Part shown: positions 54,832 through 63,852 of the stretch, piece by piece | How the letters are laid out: each line of letters opens with the position of its first letter | Numbering within the stretch: the stretch's first letter is position 1 | NCBI RefSeq assembly: GCF_000282375.1 | Contig: NZ_AKJK01000041.1 | Coordinates: 1 to 64,000 of the forward strand | Direction: 5' to 3' | From: Pseudomonas sp. GM50 | GTDB lineage: Bacteria; Pseudomonadota; Gammaproteobacteria; Pseudomonadales; Pseudomonadaceae | DNA: 64,000 nt | Translations under genes and position numbers: made by a program | The notes under the pieces: model-generated | Told to the model about the DNA's origin: nothing | Databases searched by the model: none | What the model saw: only the letters and a program-made list of their open reading frames with translations

Positions 54832-55449
54832 CTAGCCGGCGATCCCTGCCATACGTTGCCACAACGCGTAATACACTCGTCCGGATTTTTGCTCCCGATG
54901 CAGGCGCCAATTTTCTGGCAAACCCAATATCGACGGTGCCGTTTCGCTTTCAGTGTAGACCCACGCATCGTCACTCAGCCACTGACGCTCTTCGAGCAAA
55001 GTGCAAACGGCCGGCAATAGATTCTGATTAAACGGCGGGTCGAGAAACACCAGATCGAACGCCGTGGCCGCTTGGGTTTCGAGATAGCGCAAGGCGTCGG
55101 CAGTCTGTACCTGACCGGTCGTGCAGCGCAGGGTGCCCAGATGTTCCTTGATGCTCGCTACCGCAATGTTGCTGGCATCCAGTGCCTGGCCCATTGCTGC
55201 GCCACGGGACAAAGCTTCCAGAAACAGCGCACCGCTGCCGGCAAACGGATCAAGTACCTTGGCCCCGGCGACATAAGGCGCGAGCCAGTTGAACAGGGTT
55301 TCACGGACTCGGTCCGGCGTTGGACGCAAGCCTGGCGCATCGGGGAAGCTCAGCTTTCGGCTGCCCCATTCACCGCCGATGATGCGCAGTTGATTCACAC
55401 CGTTGTGCACGTTGTGAACAGGTTTTTTAGGACGCGATGGATGGGCCAT
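54832..55449 (-). CDS. rsmD: 16S rRNA (guanine-966-N2)-methyltransferase
   Basis: A 205-residue RsmD. It has LRIIGGEWGSRKLSFPDAPGLRPTPDRVRETLFNWL, the SAM site VLDPFAGSGALFLEALSRGA and the catalytic DLVFLDPPFNQNLL. It methylates G966 of 16S rRNA. Its ATG overlaps the stop of the M16 gene upstream by one base (TAATG), so the protease pair and RsmD are one operon, as in other pseudomonads. Confidence 0.95.
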   Translation of the reverse strand: MAHPSRPKKPVHNVHNGVNQLRIIGGEWGSRKLSFPDAPGLRPTPDRVRETLFNWLAPYVAGAKVLDPFAGSGALFLEALSRGAAMGQALDASNIAVASIKEHLGTLRCTTGQVQTADALRYLETQAATAFDLVFLDPPFNQNLLPAVCTLLEERQWLSDDAWVYTESETAPSILGLPENWRLHREQKSGRVYYALWQRMAGIAG

Positions 55450-56939
55450 TAATGCTCCGGAACCCCGAGCGGTTGCTCGGCAGGTTTGTCAGTAGGGGCC
55501 GGCAACGGCTTTTGTGGCACGGTCGGGCCAGCGCTGACGATGACCAGTTTGTCCGTGCTCAGGTGTTTGTTCAATGCGGTTTTGACTTGCTCGACGGTCA
55601 GGCTCTGGGACTGTTGCATGAAGTCTTCCAGGTAGCTCAGCGGCAAGTTGTAGAAACCCATGGCGCCGAGCTGCCCGACGATATCGGCGTTGCTGGCGGT
55701 GGACAGCGGGAAGCTGCCGGCCAGTTCGCGCTTGGCATCGTCGAGTTCTTTCTCGGTGGGGCCGGTTTTAAGGTAGTCGGCGAGCACGTCCTGCACCAGT
55801 TTTAGCGTGCCTTCGCTCATTTCGGCGCGGGTTTGCAGGTTGATCATGAACGGGCCGCGAACCTGCATCGGGCTGAAACCCGAATATACGCCGTAGGCCA
55901 GGCCACGTTTCTCGCGCACTTCGCTCATCAATCGGGTGCCAAAGCCACCGCCGCCAAGGATCTGATTGCCCAGCGACAGCGCTGCGTAATCCGGATCGTC
56001 ACGGTCGATGCCCAGTTGCGCGATCATCAGGTTGGTTTGCTTGGACGGAAACTCGATGTGGCCGATGCTGGACTTGGGGTCGGTCGGTTGTTCGATTTTC
56101 GCCAGGGCCGGCCCTTTGGGCAGGTCGGCGGACACTTGTGCGGCAACCGCTTCGGCCTCGGCGCGCGACAAGTCGCCCACCAGTGCAATCACCACGTTGC
56201 CAGCAGCGTAGGCTTTCTGATGGAAGGCCCGCAACTGCGCCAGGGTGATCGGTGGAATGCTTTTCGCCGTGCCATCGCTGGAATGCGCGTACGGGTGATC
56301 GCCATACAAGCGGTTCATCAGCTCCAGGCTGGCAAGTTTGCCGGGGTTCTGTTTCTGGTATTCGAAGCCGGCCAGCATCTGGTTCTTGATGCGGGCAAAC
56401 GAGTCGGCGGGGAAGGTCGGTTTGCCGACGACTTCAGCGAACAGCTTCAAGGCAGGCTCGCGTTTGTCCGCGGCACTGAGGCTGCGCAGCGAGGCAATCG
56501 CCATGTCTTTATAGGCGCCGTTACCGAAGTCGGCCCCCAGGCCTTCGAAGCCCTGAGCGATAGCGCTGACATCTTTACCGGCCACACCTTCGTTGAGCAT
56601 TGCGTTGGTCAACAGTGCCAGGCCGGATGCATCGCCGTCCTGGCTGCTGCCTGCGGCGAAGATCAGGCGCATATCGAACATCGGCAGCTCACGGGCTTCG
56701 ACGAACAGCACCTTGGCGCCTTCGGCGGTGTTCCAGGTCTGCACGTTCAGTGAGCGATGGCTTGGGGCCTTGCCGTCGAGTTCCGCCAACGATTGCAGTT
56801 TCTGGCTCGCCTTGGCTTTGTCGAGGGCTTCGCTGGCACTGGTTTCGTCAGACTTGGACAAATAGAAGGCGGCAGCCCCGAGCAGTGCAATGACGACCAG
56901 ACCGATCAGGGCCAGGCGCGGTTTTTTACGCTCACTCAT
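55449..56939 (-). CDS. M16 family protein without zinc motif (non-catalytic partner)
   Basis: A 496-residue M16 protein. It has one N-terminal membrane segment (RLALIGLVVIALLGAAAFYLS), an M16 N-domain in which HxxEH is absent (MLIFAAGSSQDGDASGLALLTNAML), and a C-domain with MSEVREKRGLAYGVYSGFSP, the R/Y motif that binds substrate in two-chain M16 enzymes. It is therefore the inactive half of a heterodimer with the protein encoded just upstream. Location: inner membrane, facing the periplasm. Its first codons overlap the catalytic subunit gene by eight bases. ATG 56939 (MSERKKPRL) is preferred to the frame start eight codons earlier. Confidence 0.87.
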   Translation of the reverse strand: MSERKKPRLALIGLVVIALLGAAAFYLSKSDETSASEALDKAKASQKLQSLAELDGKAPSHRSLNVQTWNTAEGAKVLFVEARELPMFDMRLIFAAGSSQDGDASGLALLTNAMLNEGVAGKDVSAIAQGFEGLGADFGNGAYKDMAIASLRSLSAADKREPALKLFAEVVGKPTFPADSFARIKNQMLAGFEYQKQNPGKLASLELMNRLYGDHPYAHSSDGTAKSIPPITLAQLRAFHQKAYAAGNVVIALVGDLSRAEAEAVAAQVSADLPKGPALAKIEQPTDPKSSIGHIEFPSKQTNLMIAQLGIDRDDPDYAALSLGNQILGGGGFGTRLMSEVREKRGLAYGVYSGFSPMQVRGPFMINLQTRAEMSEGTLKLVQDVLADYLKTGPTEKELDDAKRELAGSFPLSTASNADIVGQLGAMGFYNLPLSYLEDFMQQSQSLTVEQVKTALNKHLSTDKLVIVSAGPTVPQKPLPAPTDKPAEQPLGVPEH

Positions 56940-58287
56940 GAGTCGTCTCCTCTGGCAGTACATGGGCGACGCTGAGACGTGCGCGGGTGAAATACAGCTT
57001 GGCGGCCTTCTGGATGTCTTGCGGGGTCACGTTTTCCAGTTCGGCGAGTTCGGTGTCCATCAGTTTCCAGGACAGCCCGACGGTTTCCAGTTGGCCGATG
57101 GCGGTGGCCTGGCTGGTGATCGAGTCACGCTCGTAGACCAGGCCGGCAATGACCTGCGCTCGCACGCGCTCCAGCTCTTCAGTGGACGGCGCGGTGGTTT
57201 TCAGCTGTTCGAGCAGTTTCCACAGGCCGGCTTCCGCCTGGGCCATGGTTTTTTTCTTCTGGGTGTTCGGCGTGGCCGACAAAGTGAACAGGCTGTCACC
57301 ACGGGTGTAGGCGTCGTAGCTCGACGAACCGCCAGACACCAGCTCTTCGCCGCGTTCCAGTTGCGTCGGGATCCGGCCGCTGTAGCCGCCGTCGAGCAGT
57401 GCGGAGATCAGGCGCAGAGCGTTCACCGAGCGCTTGTCTTCGGCGGTAGCGATGCTCGGCACGTTGAAGGCCAGCATCAGGCTCGGCAATTGGGTCTGCA
57501 CATGCAGGGTGATCTTCCGTTCGCCGGGCTCGGCCAGCTCCAGCGGGATTTTCGCGGGTGGCACGTCACGCTTGGCGATAGGGCCGAAGTAACGCTGGGC
57601 CAGGGTTTTGACTTCGTCCGGGGTCACGTCACCGACCACCACCAGGGTGGCGTTGTTCGGCACATACCAGGATTGATACCAGTGGCGCAGTTCTTCGACC
57701 TTCATGCGGTCGAGGTCCGCCATCCAGCCGATGGTCGGCGTGTGATAGCCGCTGGCGGGGTAGGCCATGGCCATGAAGCGTTCGTAAGCCTTGGACATCG
57801 GCTTGTCGTCGGTGCGCAGGCGACGTTCTTCCTTGATCACCTCGATCTCGCGGGTGAATTCGTCGGCTGGCAGGCGCAGATTGGCCATGCGGTCGGCTTC
57901 CAGTTCGAAGGCCACGCCCAGGCGATCACGGGCCAGCACTTGGTAATACGCGGTGAAGTCGTCGCTGGTGAAGGCGTTCTCTTCGGCACCGAGGTCGCGC
58001 AGGATCAGCGACGCTTCGCCGGGGCCGACTTTCTTGCTGCCCTTGAACATCATGTGTTCCAGCGCGTGGGACAGCCCGGTCTGGCCCGGGGTCTCATAGC
58101 TTGAGCCGACCTTGTACCAGACCTGGGAAACGACGACCGGCGCACGATGGTCTTCGCGCACAACGACCTTCAGGCCATTGTCGAGGGTGAATTCGTGGGT
58201 GGGTTGTGGATCGGCAGCCAGGGCTGAAAGTGGCAGACAAACTGTGCTGAACAGCAGGCCTGCAGCGCGGCGGGCTAGAGCATTCAT
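56932..58287 (-). CDS. M16 family zinc peptidase (catalytic subunit)
   Basis: A 451-residue M16B peptidase. The signal peptide is MNALARRAAGLLFSTVCLPLSALA. The zinc site is GLSHALEHMMFKG with the downstream glutamate in ENAFTSDDFTAYY. The core is similar to processing peptidase beta and PqqL/YmxG types. It should form a clamp with the non-catalytic partner gene next in the operon and cut short or unfolded peptides in the periplasm. It is the first gene of a three-gene operon ending in rsmD. Confidence 0.9.
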   Translation of the reverse strand: MNALARRAAGLLFSTVCLPLSALAADPQPTHEFTLDNGLKVVVREDHRAPVVVSQVWYKVGSSYETPGQTGLSHALEHMMFKGSKKVGPGEASLILRDLGAEENAFTSDDFTAYYQVLARDRLGVAFELEADRMANLRLPADEFTREIEVIKEERRLRTDDKPMSKAYERFMAMAYPASGYHTPTIGWMADLDRMKVEELRHWYQSWYVPNNATLVVVGDVTPDEVKTLAQRYFGPIAKRDVPPAKIPLELAEPGERKITLHVQTQLPSLMLAFNVPSIATAEDKRSVNALRLISALLDGGYSGRIPTQLERGEELVSGGSSSYDAYTRGDSLFTLSATPNTQKKKTMAQAEAGLWKLLEQLKTTAPSTEELERVRAQVIAGLVYERDSITSQATAIGQLETVGLSWKLMDTELAELENVTPQDIQKAAKLYFTRARLSVAHVLPEETTHE

Positions 58288-58631
58288 TCGTTTTTAAACC
58301 TGTTGGGCTGCCCGCTTGGTCTTAGCGTCGGCGGGCGAGAGGGTGCTAGGATACTGATCCGTTTTACTGGCGGCCACGCCTATCAGGCCTTTGATCGGTC
58401 AGTAGGTTGTTTGGGTTTGCGGCTTGGGCTTTGAGTTTGTCGGCTAAACTCTGCGTTTTCGCCGACGATGCCGTTCCAGTCCTTCGTATTAATCAACCTT
58501 TGAGGTGCCGTTGGTACCTCGACAAAATGTTGCGCGTGAACAAGCTGGATGAATCGCAGTCTGTTCTGCATCGAATTATTTATTGCCGAGGCGCCCTTTG
58601 GCGCGTCGCTACCGTGAGATAGCCGTCCTCC
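58288..58631. other. 344-base gap between the M16 operon and ftsY
   Basis: This is the intergenic region of two divergent operons. I see no gene or REP. There is a hairpin GAGGTGCC-GTT-GGTACCTC at 58502-58520, and a GC-rich stem GGCGCC-CTTT-GGCGC near 58592-58606 just before ftsY. Both operons' promoters should lie here, but no box is clear enough to call. Confidence 0.55.
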
Positions 58632-60215
58632 ATGTTTGGTTCCAACGACGACAAGAAGACCCCAGCTGCGGCTGGCGAGAAGAAAAGCCTGTTCGGATGG
58701 CTGCGCAAAAAGCCGCAGGAACCCGTTGTCGAACAGCCACAGCCACTTCCTGAGCCAACACCTGCGCCGGTCATGGAGCAAGAGCCTGCGCCGGTTGTCC
58801 TGCCGATCGCCGAGCCGGTGCTGCAACCCGCGGCCGAGCCTGCGCCTGAGCCTGAAACCGTAGTCGTGGCCCCGTTGCCGCTGACACCAGCCGCCGAGCC
58901 GTGGCTGACGTTGCCGGTGGCGGAAGAGCCGGTGGCGTTGGTCGAAGATGAGCAAGCGCCGCACATTACCCCACCGATTCCAGCCCCGACCGCGTTTGCT
59001 CCTGAGCCGGTTCGCGCACCAGTGGTTGAACCGGTCGTTGAACCTGTGTTTGTGGCCGAGCCTGTGCTGGTTGCTCCAGAGCCTGAAGTGCCGGCATTGG
59101 TTGCTCCGGTTGCTCAAGTGCCAGAGCGTGCACCTGCACCTGCACCTGCACCTGCACCTGCACCTGCACCTGCACCTGCACCTGCACCTGCACCTGCACC
59201 TGCACCGGTTATCGCTCCTGTCGCCACCACGCCCATTGCTCCCGTTGAAACACCGGTCGAGCCTGTGCGTACCGAGGAGACCAAAGCCGGCTTCTTCGCT
59301 CGTCTCAAACAAGGCTTGTCCAAGACCAGCGCCAGCATTGGCGAGGGCATGGCCAGCCTGTTCCTCGGCAAGAAAATCATTGATGACGAGTTGCTCGAAG
59401 ACATCGAAACCCGTCTGCTGACCGCCGATGTCGGCGTCGAAGCGACCTCGGTGATCATTCAGCGCCTGACTCAGAAAGTCGCCCGCAAAGAGCTGGCCGA
59501 TGCCGACGCGTTGTACAAATCCCTGCAAGCCGAGCTGGCAGCGATGCTCAAGCCCGTCGAGCAACCGCTGAAAATCACCTCGCAGAACAAGCCGTTCGTG
59601 ATTCTGGTGGTGGGCGTCAACGGCGCCGGCAAGACCACCACCATCGGCAAACTGGCGAAGAAACTGCAGCTGGAAGGCAAGAAAGTCATGCTTGCCGCCG
59701 GTGACACCTTCCGCGCCGCCGCGGTGGAGCAATTGCAGGTCTGGGGTGAGCGCAACAAGATCCCGGTGATCGCCCAGCACACCGGCGCCGACTCGGCTTC
59801 GGTCATCTTCGATGCCGTGCAGGCCGCCAAGGCCCGTGGTATTGACGTGCTGATCGCCGACACCGCCGGTCGTTTGCACACCAAAGACAACCTGATGGAA
59901 GAACTGAAAAAGGTTCGCCGGGTGATCGGCAAGCTCGACGCCGATGCGCCGCACGAAGTGCTGTTGGTGCTCGACGCCGGTACCGGCCAGAACGCCATCA
60001 ACCAGGCCAAGCAATTCAACCAGACCGTCGAATTGACCGGCCTGGCGCTGACCAAGCTCGACGGCACCGCCAAGGGCGGGGTGATTTTCGCCCTGGCCAA
60101 GCAGTTTGGCTTGCCGATTCGTTACATCGGTGTCGGCGAAGGCATCGACGATTTGCGTACTTTTGAAGCAGAACCCTTTGTCCAGGCATTGTTTGCCGAG
60201 CGGGAGCGTTCATGA
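58632..60215 (+). CDS. ftsY: signal recognition particle receptor FtsY
   Basis: A 527-residue FtsY. Residues about 1-205 form an acidic, proline-rich A domain, including an Ala-Pro run at about 167-190 encoded by a perfect hexanucleotide repeat. The N domain is TKAGFFARLKQGLSKTSASIGEGM. The G domain has GVNGAGKTTTIGKLAKKL, DTFRAAAVEQLQ, IADTAGRLHTKDNLMEELKK, TKLDGTAKGG. It is the membrane receptor for the Ffh-ribosome complex. The FtsE ATG overlaps its stop (ATGA), forming the ftsYEX operon. Confidence 0.97.
   Translation: MFGSNDDKKTPAAAGEKKSLFGWLRKKPQEPVVEQPQPLPEPTPAPVMEQEPAPVVLPIAEPVLQPAAEPAPEPETVVVAPLPLTPAAEPWLTLPVAEEPVALVEDEQAPHITPPIPAPTAFAPEPVRAPVVEPVVEPVFVAEPVLVAPEPEVPALVAPVAQVPERAPAPAPAPAPAPAPAPAPAPAPAPAPVIAPVATTPIAPVETPVEPVRTEETKAGFFARLKQGLSKTSASIGEGMASLFLGKKIIDDELLEDIETRLLTADVGVEATSVIIQRLTQKVARKELADADALYKSLQAELAAMLKPVEQPLKITSQNKPFVILVVGVNGAGKTTTIGKLAKKLQLEGKKVMLAAGDTFRAAAVEQLQVWGERNKIPVIAQHTGADSASVIFDAVQAAKARGIDVLIADTAGRLHTKDNLMEELKKVRRVIGKLDADAPHEVLLVLDAGTGQNAINQAKQFNQTVELTGLALTKLDGTAKGGVIFALAKQFGLPIRYIGVGEGIDDLRTFEAEPFVQALFAERERS
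59131..59202 (+). repeat. perfect tandem hexanucleotide, 12 copies of CACCTG
   Basis: Twelve identical CACCTG units inside ftsY encode alternating Ala and Pro. Unit length is a multiple of three, so slippage would change the length of the linker without shifting frame. Confidence 0.95.
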
Positions 60216-60883
60216 TTCGTTTCGAGCAGGTCGGTAAACGCTACCCGAATGGTCACGTCGGCTTGCATGAGCTGAGCTTTCGAGTCCGTCGGGGCGAATT
60301 CTTGTTTGTTACCGGCCATTCTGGCGCCGGTAAAAGCACCTTGTTGCGCCTGCTGCTGGCGATGGAGCGTCCGACCACCGGCAAATTGCTGCTGGCAGGG
60401 CAAGACCTGAGCACCATCAGCAATGCACAAATCCCCTTCCTGCGGCGGCAAATCGGCGTGGTGTTTCAGAACCACCAGCTGCTGTTCGATCGCACGGTGT
60501 TCAACAACGTCGCGTTGCCGCTGCAGATCCTTGGCCTGTCGAAGGCCGAAGTCGCCAAGCGCGTGGACTCGGCCCTGGAGCGCGTGGCGCTCTCGGACAA
60601 AACCGATCTCTACCCCGGCGACCTGTCCACCGGCCAGCAACAACGCGTCGGTATCGCTCGCGCCATCGTTCACCGTCCAGCCTTGCTGCTGGCGGACGAA
60701 CCCACCGGTAACCTTGATCCGCGTCTGGCGGCAGAAATCATGGGTGTGTTCGAAGACATCAATCGTCTGGGCACCAGCGTGCTGATCGCCAGTCACGATC
60801 TGGCACTGATTGCCCGCATGCGTCATCGCATGCTCACCCTGCAGCGTGGCCGATTGATCGGCGACGGGGAGGCTGGCGTATGA
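60212..60883 (+). CDS. ftsE: cell division ATP-binding protein FtsE
   Basis: A 223-residue ABC ATPase. Walker A is GHSGAGKSTLL, the signature is LSTGQQQRVGIARAI, and Walker B is ALLLADEPTGNLD. With FtsX it forms the complex at the septum that controls periplasmic amidases through EnvC-type activators. It is translationally coupled to ftsY upstream and to ftsX downstream (4-base overlap with each). Confidence 0.97.
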   Translation: MIRFEQVGKRYPNGHVGLHELSFRVRRGEFLFVTGHSGAGKSTLLRLLLAMERPTTGKLLLAGQDLSTISNAQIPFLRRQIGVVFQNHQLLFDRTVFNNVALPLQILGLSKAEVAKRVDSALERVALSDKTDLYPGDLSTGQQQRVGIARAIVHRPALLLADEPTGNLDPRLAAEIMGVFEDINRLGTSVLIASHDLALIARMRHRMLTLQRGRLIGDGEAGV

Positions 60884-61908
60884 GTGCAACACGTAGCCCC
60901 AAGGTTTCCGAGCGCGTGGCCCCGAAAGCCGCCGATCCGCAACCGCAGTCGCAGAAGAAAAAGCGCGACGATGACGATGGCCCGGATTTCCCTACGCTGT
61001 TCCGCGCCTGGATCGAAAGCCATCGCGCCAGTCTGCTGGACAGCTTGCGCCGCTTGGGCAAGCACCCGATTGGCAGCTTTTTCACCTGCATGGTGATGGC
61101 TGTAGCCCTGAGTTTGCCGATGGGCCTGTCACTTTTGCTAAGTAACGTCGAGCGTCTCGGCGGTTCCTGGCAGCGTGCGGCGCAGATTTCCCTGTACCTG
61201 CAACTCGATGCCAGCCCTGAACAGGGCGAGTCGTTGCGCGAACAGATCAAGGGCATACCGGGCGTGGCCGACGCCGAATACGTGGGTCGCGATCAGGCGC
61301 TGGAAGAGTTCCAGCAGCAGTCCGGGCTGGGCGAAGCGCTCAAGGAACTCCCGGAAAACCCGCTGCCGGGCGTGGTCCTGGTGACCCCGAACGAGGTCGA
61401 CAAGCCCGCGCTTGAAGCATTGAGACAAAAACTTTCCGAATTACCGAAGGTACAACAGGCGCAACTTGATCTAGTCTGGGTCGAGCGTCTGGCAGCCATC
61501 CTCAAGCTGGGCGACCGATTTGTCTTCGGTCTGACCGTGCTTTTGGTTTCTGCATTACTTTTGGTGATAGGCAATACCATTCGTCTTCATATTGAAAACC
61601 GCCGCACAGAGATAGAAGTGATTAAACTCGTCGGCGGCACTGACAGCTATGTGCGCAGGCCCTTTCTGTATATGGGTGCGCTTTATGGCTTTGGTGCGGG
61701 GATTCTTTCCTGGGGTGTATTGGCGTTCGGCCTGAACTGGCTGAACGACGCGGTGGTTGGACTGGCCGGTTTGTACGGCAGTGATTTTGCGCTGGCCGGA
61801 GTGCCAGTTGCCGACGGTCTATCGCTCTTGCTTGGCGCGGTGCTGTTGGGGTATATCGGTGCATGGATTGCAGTCGCACGCCACCTGCGGGAGCTTGCGC
61901 CAAAGTAA
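60880..61908 (+). CDS. ftsX: cell division protein FtsX
   Basis: A 342-residue FtsX. A charged N-terminal extension (PQSQKKKRDDDDG) is followed by four membrane helices: IGSFFTCMVMAVALSLPMGLSLLLS, the set at FVFGLTVLLVSALLLVIGNTI, then FLYMGALYGFGAGILSWGVLAFG and the last near the C-terminus. The periplasmic loop (residues about 95-200: QISLYLQLDASPEQGESLREQIKGIPGV) is the site for an amidase activator. It partners FtsE. Confidence 0.96.
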   Translation: MSATRSPKVSERVAPKAADPQPQSQKKKRDDDDGPDFPTLFRAWIESHRASLLDSLRRLGKHPIGSFFTCMVMAVALSLPMGLSLLLSNVERLGGSWQRAAQISLYLQLDASPEQGESLREQIKGIPGVADAEYVGRDQALEEFQQQSGLGEALKELPENPLPGVVLVTPNEVDKPALEALRQKLSELPKVQQAQLDLVWVERLAAILKLGDRFVFGLTVLLVSALLLVIGNTIRLHIENRRTEIEVIKLVGGTDSYVRRPFLYMGALYGFGAGILSWGVLAFGLNWLNDAVVGLAGLYGSDFALAGVPVADGLSLLLGAVLLGYIGAWIAVARHLRELAPK

Positions 61909-61945
61909 TATCATTTTGCTCGTATTGACCTTTCAGCGTTTATGG

Positions 61946-61971
61946 GAACTTGTTTTTTGGTTTCCGGTCAA
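61946..61971 (+). promoter_or_regulatory. AlgU (sigma-E type) promoter of rpoH
   Basis: GAACTT (61946-61951), a 16-base spacer, then TCAA (61968-61971). This matches the AlgU -35 exactly and the -10 core in part. It stands about 50 bases upstream of the rpoH ATG. AlgU control of rpoH is known in Pseudomonas. Confidence 0.7.
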
Positions 61972-62021
61972 TTTTCGCAGTGCTGAACTGCACGAGTTAT
62001 GTAAGTCGGAGGTTTTTTCGT

Positions 62022-62876
62022 ATGACCAATTCTTTGCAGCCTGCATATGCTCTGGTCCCGGGTGCGAACCTGGAGGCCTATGTGCACACGGTGAACAGCA
62101 TTCCATTGCTGACACCGGAGCAGGAGCGTGAACTGGCCGAGAGTCTCTATTATGAGCAGGATTTGGGGGCGGCTCGGCAGATGGTGCTCGCCCACCTGCG
62201 TTTTGTCGTACACATTGCCCGTAGCTATTCCGGCTACGGCCTGGCCCAGGCTGACCTGATCCAGGAAGGCAACGTCGGCCTGATGAAAGCGGTCAAGCGT
62301 TTCAACCCGGAAATGGGTGTACGCCTGGTGTCCTTTGCGGTGCACTGGATCAAGGCGGAAATCCACGAGTTCATCCTGCGCAACTGGCGGATCGTGAAAG
62401 TCGCGACCACCAAGGCCCAGCGCAAGCTGTTCTTCAACCTGCGCAGCCAGAAGAAACGTCTGGCCTGGCTGAACAACGAGGAAGTCCATCGCGTGGCGGA
62501 AAGCCTCGGCGTAGAGCCGCGGGAAGTGCGCGAGATGGAAAGTCGCCTGACCGGCCATGACATGGCTTTCGACCCGGCCGCGGAAGCGGACGACGACAGT
62601 GCATTCCAGTCGCCGGCCAACTATCTGGAAGACCACCGGTACGATCCGGCCCGTCAACTGGAAGACGCCGACTGGAGCGACAACTCCAACCACAACCTGC
62701 ATGAAGCGCTTGAAGTGCTGGACGACCGCAGCCGCGACATCCTCTACCAGCGCTGGCTGGCAGAAGAAAAAGCCACGCTGCACGACCTGGCGCAGAAGTA
62801 CAACGTGTCGGCCGAGCGTATTCGTCAGCTCGAGAAGAGCGCGATGAACAAGCTCAAGTTGTCGATCGCTGCGTAA
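62022..62876 (+). CDS. rpoH: heat-shock sigma factor sigma-32
   Basis: A 284-residue RpoH, starting [35 protein letters not shown]. Region 2 includes [59 protein letters not shown]. The RpoH box [15 protein letters not shown] is present, and region 4 ends [19 protein letters not shown]. It directs RNA polymerase to heat-shock genes. CGGAGGTTTTTTC precedes the ATG; the frame upstream is part of the leader. A strong terminator follows. Confidence 0.98.
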   Translation: MTNSLQPAYALVPGANLEAYVHTVNSIPLLTPEQERELAESLYYEQDLGAARQMVLAHLRFVVHIARSYSGYGLAQADLIQEGNVGLMKAVKRFNPEMGVRLVSFAVHWIKAEIHEFILRNWRIVKVATTKAQRKLFFNLRSQKKRLAWLNNEEVHRVAESLGVEPREVREMESRLTGHDMAFDPAAEADDDSAFQSPANYLEDHRYDPARQLEDADWSDNSNHNLHEALEVLDDRSRDILYQRWLAEEKATLHDLAQKYNVSAERIRQLEKSAMNKLKLSIAA

Positions 62877-62892
62877 CCTGCGCGCCGGCAAT

Positions 62893-62926
62893 AAAAAACG
62901 CCCCGATCATTGATCGGGGCGTTTTT
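62893..62926 (+). terminator. rho-independent terminator of rpoH
   Basis: A-run, stem CGCCCCGATC-ATT-GATCGGGGCG and a run of five T's. It may also act on the opposite strand. Confidence 0.94.
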
Positions 62927-62952
62927 GTTGGTGCCCGCTTACACCGACCCCT

Positions 62953-63043
62953 TGTAGGAGCGAGGCTTGCCCGCGAAGGCGGTGTGTCAGACACATCACT
63001 GCTGAATGACACACCGCCTTCGCGGGCAAGCCTCGCTCCTACA
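62953..63043. repeat. REPIN (type B) with long perfect arms
   Basis: The type B arms continue inward through GCGAAGGCGGTGTGTCA and TGACACACCGCCTTCGC, giving 37-base perfectly complementary arms around 17 bases. It is the most complete element in the window and lies between convergent rpoH and mtgA. Confidence 0.93.
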
Positions 63044-63057
63044 GGTTCTGCGTCGAG

Positions 63058-63780
63058 TTACTGAGACCAAGGTGCCCGGCGCGAATCGTTGAGCCCGAGC
63101 AGATAGCTATCCCCGCCCAATTGACTCATCTGCTGGCGAATCCACCCGGCCCGTCTTGCAACGTAAGAGGTTGGATGACTGGCGCTCCACACCCGCGGGT
63201 TCGGCAGTACCGCAGCCAGCAAACTTGCCTGCTGTCGGGATATCGAGCGAGCGCCCACACCAAAGTGATGCCGAGCCGCCGCTTCGGCGCCAAACACCCC
63301 TTCATCCCACTCGACGCTGTTGAGGTACACCTCAAGAATCCGCTGCTTGGGCCAGAACACCTCGATCAGCCCGGTAAACCAGACCTCCAGGCCTTTGCGC
63401 AGCCAGCTGCGGCCAGACCACAGAAACAGGTTCTTCGACACCTGCTGGCTCAGGGTGCTGGCGCCACGAATCGAGCCACCGCGTTCGTTATGCGCAAACG
63501 CCGCCTGAATCGCGCCGATATCAAAGCCCCAATGCTCGGGAAACTTCTGATCTTCGCCGGCAATCACTGCGACTTTCAGGTCGTCGGAGATTTCATCCCA
63601 GGGTTTCCAGGTGCGTTGCAGGTCAATGGGTTCGCCGTCGAACCAGGATTCGACCTTGCGCTCGACCATCAACGCGGTCCCCGGTGGCGGTATCACGCGA
63701 AAGATCAGCACCAGCAATACGCTGCCACCCGCGAACCAGAGCAGGGCCTTCGTGAAACGACGGAAAATTAACTGCAACAT
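63058..63780 (-). CDS. mtgA: monofunctional peptidoglycan glycosyltransferase
   Basis: A 240-residue MtgA. One N-terminal membrane anchor (LWFAGGSVLLVLIFRVI) is followed by the GT51 domain: AVIAGEDQKFPEHWGFD with the catalytic glutamate, GASTLSQQVSKNLFLWSGRSWLRKGLE, ILEVYLNSVEWDEGVFGAEAAARHHFG, and LAAVLPNPRVW. It polymerises lipid II without a transpeptidase domain. Start 63780 (MLQLIFRR) matches the family; an ATG eleven codons upstream (63813) is an alternative. It is divergent from the DUF423 gene. Confidence 0.96.
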   Translation of the reverse strand: MLQLIFRRFTKALLWFAGGSVLLVLIFRVIPPPGTALMVERKVESWFDGEPIDLQRTWKPWDEISDDLKVAVIAGEDQKFPEHWGFDIGAIQAAFAHNERGGSIRGASTLSQQVSKNLFLWSGRSWLRKGLEVWFTGLIEVFWPKQRILEVYLNSVEWDEGVFGAEAAARHHFGVGARSISRQQASLLAAVLPNPRVWSASHPTSYVARRAGWIRQQMSQLGGDSYLLGLNDSRRAPWSQ

Positions 63781-63852
63781 AGAGAGCTTGGCCGAACCCG
63801 TTGAGCCGGCCATTATACAGACCCTGTTGATCGAGTCTGACTGGAGTTCTTC

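Noticed and set aside
58383..60014. 543-codon minus-strand frame with a Cys-Arg repeat opposite ftsY
   Set aside because: The repeat is the complement of the CACCTG run; frames stay open because a hexanucleotide repeat without stops stays open in every phase. No start signal.
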